From Actinomadura geliboluensis (GTDB taxonomy: Bacteria; Actinomycetota; Actinomycetes; Streptosporangiales; Streptosporangiaceae): DNA of 42,450 bases. The stretch lies in contig NZ_VCKZ01000019.1 of the NCBI RefSeq assembly GCF_005889745.1, positions 1-42,450 on the forward strand, written 5' to 3'. This document shows, piece by piece, positions 36,277 through 42,450 of the stretch (position 1 is its first letter; each line of letters begins with the position of its first letter). The position numbers were made by a program, and so were the translations under genes. The notes below the pieces were generated by a model. That model was not told the DNA's origin. It saw only the letters and a program-made list of their open reading frames with translations, and ran no database searches.

Positions 36277-38061
36277 ATGGCTCTGGGCTCGCTGCTTCCC
36301 GAACTGCTGCCCGGCGGCTCCGGCCGCACCCCGCTGATCGAACGGGTCGCGAGGTGGGCGAGGGAGAAGCCGGACGCGCCGGCCTACACCTTCGTCGACT
36401 ACTCGGCCGACCCGGCGGGCGCGCACGTCACGGCGAGCTGGGCCGAGACGGACCGCCGGGCGCGCGCGATGGCGGCGACGCTGCGGCAGGTCACCGGGCC
36501 GGGCGAGCGGGCCGCGCTGCTGCTGCCGCAGACACTCGAGTACATGATGACGATGCTCGGCGCGATGCACGCGCACGTCATCGCGGTGCCGCTGTTCTCG
36601 CCCGACCTGCCCGGGCACGCCGACCGGCTGATCGGCGCCTACACCGACGCGGAGCCCGCGGTCATCGTCACGACGCGGAACGCGCTGCCGCACGTGGAGA
36701 AGTTCCTCGCCGACCACGACGTCCCCCGGCCCAAGGAGATCGTGTTCGCCGAGGAGGTCGACCTCGCGCTGGCCGACCGGTGGGAGGACGAGCCCATCGG
36801 CTTCGACGACCTCGCGTACCTGCAGTACACGTCGGGGTCGACGCGCCGCCCGGCCGGGGTCGAGATCACGCACGGGAACGTGACGGCGAACGCGGCGCAG
36901 CTGTGGTCCGGGTGGGCGCCCGAGAAGCCGAACCCGGAGCTGGTGAGCTGGCTGCCGCTGTTCCACGACATGGGCATGATCGCGACGATGGCGCTGCCGC
37001 TGGTGAACGGCGACCACGCCATCTACACCGACCCGGTGTCGTTCATCATGAACCCGATGCGCTGGCTGCAGCTGATCGCGTCGCGGCCGGGCAGGAACGT
37101 CTACACGGCGGGGCCGAACTTCGCGTTCGAGTACGTCGCGACGGCGGCGACGCCGGAGAAGATCGCCGGCCTGGACCTGTCCGGGCTGACGACCTGCCTG
37201 AACGGCGCCGAGCCGATCCGCCCGTCGACGCTGTCGGTGTTCGCGGACGCGCTGGCGCCGGCCGGGCTGCGGCCGGGCGCGCAGGCCCCCGGCTACGGGC
37301 TCGCCGAGGCGACGGTGTTCGTCACCGCGGCGGCCGAGGACGTTCCGCCGAAGGTCATTTCGGTGGACCGGGAGGCGCTCACACAGGGCGAGCTGCGGCT
37401 GCGCGAGGGCGGGTCCGAGCTGGTGTCGTGCGGCGGCCCCTGCGGGCAGCTCGTCGCGATCGTCGACCCGGAGACGCGGGTCGAGCAGCCGGACGGCCGG
37501 GTCGGCGAGATCTGGGTGCACGGCCCCAACACGGCCCCCGGCTACTGGCGCAACTCGGAGCGCAGCCAGGACACGTTCGGCGGCGAGCTGAGCGAGCCCG
37601 GCGACCTTCCGGCCGGGCCGTGGATGAAGACCGGCGACTACGGCGTCGTCCACGAGGGCGAGCTGTACGTCACCGGCCGCATCAAGGACCTCATCATCGT
37701 GGACGGCCGCAACCACTACCCGCAGGACATCGAGGTCACGACGCAGGAGGCGCACGCCGCGGTCCGCCCCGACCACGTCGCCGCGTTCGCGCTCACCGGC
37801 GAGGAGACCGAGCGGCTCGTCGTCGTCGCCGAGCGCAACCGCCGCGTCCCGCTCGGCCGGCTCGACCTGGACGAGGTCGAGGCGGCGGTGCGCGGCGCCG
37901 TCAACATCGAGCACGAGATGGGCGTGCACGACTTCGTGTTGGTCGAACCGGGTGGCGTGTCGCGCACGTCGAGCGGAAAGATCGCACGTGCGGCGACGCG
38001 GCAGCGGTATCTGGACGGCGCGCTGCCGACGACGGCGGCGCGGCTGGCGTCCCGCAAGTAG
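36277..38061 (+). CDS. Fatty-acyl-AMP ligase (FAAL, FadD32-like)
   Basis: A 594-aa adenylate-forming enzyme. The ATP motif is LQYTSGSTRRPAGVEITHGN (TSGST at 185-189); the Ala in place of the usual Lys after Pro is typical of FAALs. Other motifs are PLFHDMGMI, YGLAEATVF, GDYGVVHEGELYVTGRIKDLIIV and the C-terminal catalytic K568 in TSSGKIARA. FAALs activate fatty acids as acyl-adenylates for loading onto an acyl carrier protein or polyketide synthase, not onto CoA. No PKS or ACP gene lies inside the window. The ATG at 36277 follows GGGAGAA. The MMPL transporter gene follows 44 bp later, so the pair is probably an operon for lipid assembly and export. Confidence 0.93.
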   Translation: MALGSLLPELLPGGSGRTPLIERVARWAREKPDAPAYTFVDYSADPAGAHVTASWAETDRRARAMAATLRQVTGPGERAALLLPQTLEYMMTMLGAMHAHVIAVPLFSPDLPGHADRLIGAYTDAEPAVIVTTRNALPHVEKFLADHDVPRPKEIVFAEEVDLALADRWEDEPIGFDDLAYLQYTSGSTRRPAGVEITHGNVTANAAQLWSGWAPEKPNPELVSWLPLFHDMGMIATMALPLVNGDHAIYTDPVSFIMNPMRWLQLIASRPGRNVYTAGPNFAFEYVATAATPEKIAGLDLSGLTTCLNGAEPIRPSTLSVFADALAPAGLRPGAQAPGYGLAEATVFVTAAAEDVPPKVISVDREALTQGELRLREGGSELVSCGGPCGQLVAIVDPETRVEQPDGRVGEIWVHGPNTAPGYWRNSERSQDTFGGELSEPGDLPAGPWMKTGDYGVVHEGELYVTGRIKDLIIVDGRNHYPQDIEVTTQEAHAAVRPDHVAAFALTGEETERLVVVAERNRRVPLGRLDLDEVEAAVRGAVNIEHEMGVHDFVLVEPGGVSRTSSGKIARAATRQRYLDGALPTTAARLASRK

Positions 38062-38105
38062 CTTCGACACGGGCGGCCCGCCGCCCGCGGTGACACAGGA
38101 GGATC

Positions 38106-40766
38106 ATGCTTTCGGGGCTGGGGCGTCTCATCCACCGGCGACGCTGGACCAGCCTCGTGCTGATCCTGCTGACGACCGTGGTCGCGGGCGGCTGGGGCCT
38201 CGGCGTGTTCGCCAAGTTCAAGGAGGGCGGCTTCGAGGACCCGGACGCGTCCTCGACGCTCGTCGCCAAGCTCGGCGCGACCTACTTCGGCAGCACGAAC
38301 CCCGACGTCCTCGTCCTCTACACGAGCGACACGATGACGGTGGACGACCCGCGCTACGAGGCGAGCGTCATCGGCACGGTGGCGCGGCTGCCGACGGCGA
38401 ACGTCGAGGAGATCATCTCCTACTGGTCGTTCGACGGCGACGCGGCGAAGTCGTTCGCGTCCCACGACCGGCGCTCGACGTTCGTCGCGGTGAAGATCCG
38501 CGGCAAGACCGGTGCCGAGAAGGCCGAGAACTACCACGCGGTCGAGGACCGGCTGTCGGCGGCGCCGGGGCTGCGCGTGCAGCTCGGCGGCAGCATCCCG
38601 CTCGGTGAGGAGTTCGGCCAACAGGTCGTCAAGGACATCGTCCGCGCGGAGCTGATCACGGCGCTGCCGCTGTTCATCCTGCTGATGATCCTGTTCGGGG
38701 CGTGGACGGCGGCGCAGCTGCCGATGGCCGTGGCGATCTTCGCGACCGTCGGCGGCCTGGCCGTGCTCCATGTGGTGACGTACGCGGCGGACGTGACGTC
38801 GTTCGCCCTCGAAGTCGTCACGATGATGGGCGTCGGCCTGTCGATCGACTACTCGCTGTTCATCATCAGCCGGTTCCGTGAGGAACTGGAGAGAGGCATG
38901 TCCGCGCAAGGTCTGCCACCGGGCAAACCTTGGAAGCGGGAGCGGGACAAGGCCGCGCGCAAGGCCGCGAAGAAGGCGTACAAGGAGGCCCTGGAGCCGA
39001 TCCGGGAGTCGGCCTTGGCCGCGACCATGGCGACCGCGGGCCGCACCATCATGGTCAGCGGCATCACCGTGTCGGCGGCTCTCGCGGGCCTGCTGCTCTT
39101 CCCGCAGATGTTCCTCCGGACGATCGGGCTCGCCGGCATCGCCACGGTCATGGTCGCCGTGTTCGGCGCCATCGTCCTGCTGCCGACGCTGCTGGCGATC
39201 CTCGGCAGGGGCGTCGAGTTCGGGCGGATGCCGTGGCGGCGGCCCACGGCCAGGCGCGCGCAGCGCGACCCGGAGAGCGGCTTCTGGTACCGGCTGGGCC
39301 ACAGCGTGATGAAGCATCCGCTGCCGTACTTCGCGGTCGTGCTCGTCATCCTCGGCGTGATGTTCGTGCCGTTCCTGAACGTCCAGTTCGGCAGCGTGGA
39401 CGCGCGCGTCCTGCCGAAGGACAGCCCCACCCGCGCCGTCGTCGAGACGGTCAAGAAGGAGTTCCCGAACGGGTCCGCCGAGCCGATCGACGTGGTCGTC
39501 TCCGGCGACCTCATCCCGCGCGACTGGAAGCCCGCCAAGAAGGGCGACCCCATTCCGCCCTACCTGGAGGAGTTCCGGCAGAACCTGGCGAAGCTCCCCG
39601 GCGTCACCGAGGCGCAGTTCACCGGCTACTCGGGCGCGTACGGCGGTGTGCGCATCTCCGTCACGCACAAGTACGAGCCGATGGACCAGCACGCCCAGGA
39701 CCTCGTCAAGGACATCCGCGCGATGAGCCTGTCCAAGGACGGCTATCCGATGCACGTCGACGTCGGCGGCAGCACGGCCTCGCAGATGGACCTGATGTCG
39801 AGCCTGATGCGCACGCTGCCGAAGATGGCGCTGTTCGTCGGGGTCGCCACGTTCATCCTGCTCTTCATGTTCTTCGGGTCGATCGTGCTGCCGCTGAAGG
39901 CGATCGTGATGAACGTCCTGTCGATCGGGGCCTCGTTCGGCGCGATCGTGTGGGGCTTCCAGTACGGGCATCTCGCCGGCGTCCTGGACTTCACCCCGAC
40001 GGGCGGCGTCGAGGCCACCAGCATGATCCTCATCCTCGCGGTCGTGTTCGGCCTGTCGATGGACTACGAGGTCTTCCTGCTCAGCCGCATCCGCGAGGAA
40101 TGGGACCTCACGCACGACAACCGCGTCGCGGTCGCGTCCGGCATGCAGCACACCGGCGGCATCATCACCAGCGCGGCGCTGCTGTTCCTCGTGGTGGTCG
40201 CCGCGTTCAGCATGGCGGGCATCACGGTCGTGAAGCTGATCGGCGTCGGCATGTTCGTCGCGGTCGTGGTGGACGCGGCGCTCGTCCGGTCGCTGCTCGT
40301 CCCGGCGACGATGCGGTTCATGGGCGCGGCGAACTGGTGGCTGCCGCCCTTCCTCGCCGGGCTGCACGCCCGCATGGACCTGCGCGAGCACACCGCCGCC
40401 GTTCCGGCGGGCGCGACCGCCGCGCCGCCGCGCATGCCGGACGAGCAGCCCTTCCCCTACGCCCTGAACTGGGCGGAGGTGAAGGCCGCACCGGCGGTTG
40501 AACCGCAGCCGGTGGACGCGCACGACGCCTTCCGGCCCGCTCCGCAGCCGCCCGCCGAGCCGGAGCCGCCGCAGCTGGTGTTCCGGTCGGCCAACGGCGC
40601 CGGGGCCGCGTCCGCCGAGGCCGCGTCCGGCGGGGCGCCGTGGCGGCCCTGGGCGGACGGCCCGCCGCAGCCGAGGGCGCCCCAGCGCCCGCGTGCGAGG
40701 CGGGCGATCGTCCCCGCCCCGGACGGGTCGGGCTGGCGCTGGAGCGACACCGCCGACGACCGCTGA
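38106..40766 (+). CDS. MMPL-family lipid transporter (MmpL3-like)
   Basis: An 886-aa RND-type transporter with 11-12 membrane helices and two porter loops. Both proton-relay Asp-Tyr pairs are present: D248-Y249 in GLSIDYSLF and D653-Y654 in GLSMDYEVF, matching MmpL proteins. The N-terminus begins with a short cytoplasmic stretch and TM1 (SLVLILLTTVVAGGWGLGVF). The C-terminal about 130 residues are Pro/Ala/Trp-rich and cytoplasmic. MMPL proteins flip or export lipids such as trehalose mycolates, sulfolipid or glycolipids; mycolates are not expected here. The ATG at 38106 follows AGGAGG. The gene follows the FAAL in an operon-like arrangement, suggesting export of the FAAL-derived lipid. Confidence 0.92.
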   Translation: MLSGLGRLIHRRRWTSLVLILLTTVVAGGWGLGVFAKFKEGGFEDPDASSTLVAKLGATYFGSTNPDVLVLYTSDTMTVDDPRYEASVIGTVARLPTANVEEIISYWSFDGDAAKSFASHDRRSTFVAVKIRGKTGAEKAENYHAVEDRLSAAPGLRVQLGGSIPLGEEFGQQVVKDIVRAELITALPLFILLMILFGAWTAAQLPMAVAIFATVGGLAVLHVVTYAADVTSFALEVVTMMGVGLSIDYSLFIISRFREELERGMSAQGLPPGKPWKRERDKAARKAAKKAYKEALEPIRESALAATMATAGRTIMVSGITVSAALAGLLLFPQMFLRTIGLAGIATVMVAVFGAIVLLPTLLAILGRGVEFGRMPWRRPTARRAQRDPESGFWYRLGHSVMKHPLPYFAVVLVILGVMFVPFLNVQFGSVDARVLPKDSPTRAVVETVKKEFPNGSAEPIDVVVSGDLIPRDWKPAKKGDPIPPYLEEFRQNLAKLPGVTEAQFTGYSGAYGGVRISVTHKYEPMDQHAQDLVKDIRAMSLSKDGYPMHVDVGGSTASQMDLMSSLMRTLPKMALFVGVATFILLFMFFGSIVLPLKAIVMNVLSIGASFGAIVWGFQYGHLAGVLDFTPTGGVEATSMILILAVVFGLSMDYEVFLLSRIREEWDLTHDNRVAVASGMQHTGGIITSAALLFLVVVAAFSMAGITVVKLIGVGMFVAVVVDAALVRSLLVPATMRFMGAANWWLPPFLAGLHARMDLREHTAAVPAGATAAPPRMPDEQPFPYALNWAEVKAAPAVEPQPVDAHDAFRPAPQPPAEPEPPQLVFRSANGAGAASAEAASGGAPWRPWADGPPQPRAPQRPRARRAIVPAPDGSGWRWSDTADDR

Positions 40767-40793
40767 CGCGCGTGCCGCGACGCCGTCTGGGGC

Positions 40794-42023
40794 TCAGCGC
40801 AGCAGCGTGTCGATGACCTCGCGGGCGCGGCCGACGCCGTCCTCGGCGCGGATGCGCCGGCCGAGGTCGTCGGCGCGGTCCGCGACGTCGGGGTCCTGGA
40901 CGGCGCGCCGGACCTCGGCCGCGAGCCGGGGCACCGTCATCGCCCGGAACGGCAGCGGCCGCGGCCCGGCGCCGAGCGCGGCGACGCGCTCGCCCCAGTA
41001 GGGCTGGTCGCCGAAGAACGGGCACACCACGGTCGGCACGCCGGCCCGCAGCCCCGCCGCGGTCGTGCCGGCGCCGCCGTGGTGCACGACCGCCGCCATG
41101 CGCGGGAACAGCCACGCGTGCGGGACGTCCCGCACGGCGAGGACGTGCTCGTCCGACGTCGCCGGATCGCCCTGCACGATGCCGCGCACCCCGGCGAGCT
41201 TCAAAGCCGTCCGCACGGTGAGGTCGGTCATCGCGGAGTCCTTCGGCACCATGCTCCCGAACCCGACGTAGACGGGCGCGGGACCGGCCGCGAGGAACTC
41301 CGACAGCTCCGCCGGAGGCTCCCACTCGGGCTCGTCGAGGAACCAGTACCCGGTGAGGTGCACGCCGGCGCCCCAGTCGGCGGGCCGCGGCACGACCACC
41401 GGGCTGAAGCACGCCAGCACCGGGCCGTCCGGGCGCCGGCCCCGCAGCGGCAGCCTCGGCAGCCCGAGCGAGGCGTCCCGCCACGGGTTGATGAACGGCC
41501 GCGACAGCTGCCAGGCGATCTCGTCGACCGCCCGGAAACTCGCGCGCCGCCCCCACGGCCCGAGCATTCGCGCCTGCGGGACGAACGGATGCGGGAACGC
41601 GCCGGTCGGTTCGCTCGGCTGGAAATGAATCAGCGCCCATGGCACGCCGAGATGCTCGCCGATATGGCGGGGAAGGAATCCGAGTGTGGGCCCGAGGATG
41701 AGGTCCGCGCCCTTACAGGCGTCCGAACACTCGGCGAGGAGCCGTTCCGCCATCGGGCCGAGGATGCGCCGGAACCCGCCGAGGAACTTCACCGGATTCC
41801 GGCCGCCCGCGAGCAGTTCCTGCCCGGCGTCCGATTCCAGGATCTCGGTCGGATCGGCGGTCAGCGGTGCGAGTTCCAGGCCCGCCGCGACGGCCATCGG
41901 CGCGTACCGGGCGCTCGCCACGAGCCGCACCTCGTCGCCGCGCGCCCGCAGCGCCCGGCCGAGCGCGACGCACGGCTGGATGTCCCCGCGCGACCCGGCC
42001 GCGAAGATCACGATTCTGCTCAC
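40794..42023 (-). CDS. UGT-type glycosyltransferase (MGT / sterol glucosyltransferase-like)
   Basis: A 409-aa GT-B fold enzyme. The N-terminal domain has FAAGSRGDIQPCVALGRALRA and the mid region WALIHFQPSEPTGAFPHPF. The C-terminal nucleotide-sugar site has VYVGFGSMVPKD, HAWLFPRMAAVVHHGGAGTT (the PSPG-like box) and CPFFGDQPYWG. Similar enzymes glycosylate macrolides, sterols, or mycobacterial glycolipids (phenolic glycolipids, glycopeptidolipids). The start is GTG at 42023 behind GGAGGC, which itself follows the stop of the upstream partial gene by 8 bp. Convergent with the MMPL gene (27 bp between stops). Likely acts on a lipid or polyketide acceptor; identity unknown. Confidence 0.9.
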   Translation of the reverse strand: MSRIVIFAAGSRGDIQPCVALGRALRARGDEVRLVASARYAPMAVAAGLELAPLTADPTEILESDAGQELLAGGRNPVKFLGGFRRILGPMAERLLAECSDACKGADLILGPTLGFLPRHIGEHLGVPWALIHFQPSEPTGAFPHPFVPQARMLGPWGRRASFRAVDEIAWQLSRPFINPWRDASLGLPRLPLRGRRPDGPVLACFSPVVVPRPADWGAGVHLTGYWFLDEPEWEPPAELSEFLAAGPAPVYVGFGSMVPKDSAMTDLTVRTALKLAGVRGIVQGDPATSDEHVLAVRDVPHAWLFPRMAAVVHHGGAGTTAAGLRAGVPTVVCPFFGDQPYWGERVAALGAGPRPLPFRAMTVPRLAAEVRRAVQDPDVADRADDLGRRIRAEDGVGRAREVIDTLLR

Positions 42024-42031
42024 GGTGCCTC

Positions 42032-42450
42032 CTACCAGGCGTCGCTGCGCGGGACGGGCTGCGGACCGTCGGCCGGGCCCTCCTCCTCCGGGACGTACGG
42101 CTCGTACCAGCCCTCGGGCGGCGCGGGCCGCTCCTCGGCGTCCGCGCTGTCTCCGGGGTCCGCGGCGTCCGTGACCGGCGTCTCGGCGGCCTCGGGTGCG
42201 TCGGCGTCGGGTTCCGCCAGGCTGCCGCCGCGCACCCGCCACACCGGCGCCGCCCCGAGGTCGGCCGGCGCGGACGCCCCCTCGCCGGCCTGCGGCGGGA
42301 CCGCCGGGATCGGGGCGGTGGGAGGGGCGCCCTCGCCGCTCGGCCAGTCCTCCCAGGCGTTCGCAGCCGCAGGCGGAGCAGGCGGCGACGCACCGGTCAA
42401 GCCGGGCTCGATGCAGTCCTCGAACGCGCAGTTGGCGCCCTGCCCGAAGA
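42032..42450 (-). CDS. Partial ORF cut by the right window edge: Pro/Ala/Glu-rich C-terminal tail
   Basis: The reading frame enters from the right edge and stops (TAG) at 42032-42034. The visible 138 residues begin FGQGANCAFEDCIEPG and then become Pro/Ala/Glu/Asp-rich, ending GWYEPYVPEEEGPADGPQPVPRSDAW. The opening GQGxNxxFEDC resembles the FAD-binding C-terminal motif of aromatic monooxygenases such as kynurenine monooxygenase, but a long disordered tail would be unusual there, so this is a hint only. The ribosome site of the glycosyltransferase lies just after its stop, so the two are probably coupled. The 5' end and true identity lie outside the window. Confidence 0.55.
   Translation of the reverse strand, partial: FGQGANCAFEDCIEPGLTGASPPAPPAAANAWEDWPSGEGAPPTAPIPAVPPQAGEGASAPADLGAAPVWRVRGGSLAEPDADAPEAAETPVTDAADPGDSADAEERPAPPEGWYEPYVPEEEGPADGPQPVPRSDAW

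Noticed and set aside
1-42450. tRNA genes, CRISPR arrays, insertion sequences, integrases, toxin-antitoxin or phage-defence genes
   Set aside because: Intergenic regions and ORF products were read for these and nothing supportable was seen.
42401-42450. Calling the right-edge ORF an aromatic-ring FAD monooxygenase
   Set aside because: Only a short motif-like stretch is visible and the following low-complexity tail does not fit; identity is left open.

Overview
The window is very GC-rich throughout, uses GTG starts freely, and carries typical actinomycete families: two membrane Ser/Thr protein kinases, a SigE-family sigma factor, IclR/ROK/GlxA/TetR/AraC/MarR regulators, an MMPL transporter, a fatty-acyl-AMP ligase, a YkvA protein and an RlpA-like protein. 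It is chromosomal DNA of a filamentous actinomycete. The overall gene style fits Streptosporangiales/Thermomonosporaceae (Actinomadura-like), but that genus-level guess rests on general impression only. No rRNA, tRNA, CRISPR array, insertion sequence, integrase or phage gene was seen, so it reads as ordinary chromosome with short transcription units rather than an island.

Layout. 1-70: three tandem mini-hairpins, the last ending in a T-run. 0.1-3.1 kb: an unknown protein, divergent from a ModF-like ABC ATPase, a TauE/SafE-type transporter and a 78-residue protein behind an AT-rich palindrome. 3.1-6.4 kb (minus): a molybdopterin oxidoreductase followed by a membrane DUF2231-Rieske protein, a plausible redox pair. 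6.5-9.2 kb (plus): an NfeD/SPFH pair and a CapA-like lipoprotein. 9.2-11.8 kb (minus): a small Cys-rich protein, an LLM flavin monooxygenase and an AraC regulator; the last two are joined by an unusual 17-bp-period junction. 11.9-15.3 kb: endonuclease/exonuclease/phosphatase-fold protein, cupin, GlxA-type regulator and MBL-fold hydrolase. 15.3-17.6 kb (minus): YdeI-like protein, methyltransferase, GNAT acetyltransferase and a small membrane protein. 17.7-19.6 kb (plus): ROK regulator and a membrane protein. 19.5-25.1 kb is one long minus-strand run: GH1 beta-glucosidase, MarR, a kinase-cyclophilin fusion, a second kinase and a chorismate mutase.

25.2-30.1 kb (plus): TetR regulator, LURP-one protein, a ferritin-like diiron protein under a perfect 10-bp inverted repeat, a secreted protein, and an RlpA-like cell-wall protein behind a long leader. 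30.1-33.9 kb: alpha/beta hydrolase, YkvA protein, then IclR / SigE-family sigma / membrane lipoprotein-fold protein on the minus strand. 34.0-36.0 kb: a Ser/Pro/Lys-rich surface protein with repeated cysteine-pair modules and a pentapeptide stalk, then a zinc-ribbon protein. 36.3 kb to the end: FadD32-like fatty-acyl-AMP ligase and MmpL3-like transporter (plus), facing a UGT-type glycosyltransferase and an ORF cut by the right edge (minus). These last genes look like part of a lipid or glycolipid assembly and export locus continuing beyond the window.

The points most worth a second look are the kinase-cyclophilin fusion, the chain of two 6-codon ORFs linking the monooxygenase stop to the AraC start, the cysteine-module surface protein, the diiron protein with its palindromic operator, and the FAAL/MMPL/glycosyltransferase group. 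I found no convincing multi-gene system of an unknown class.
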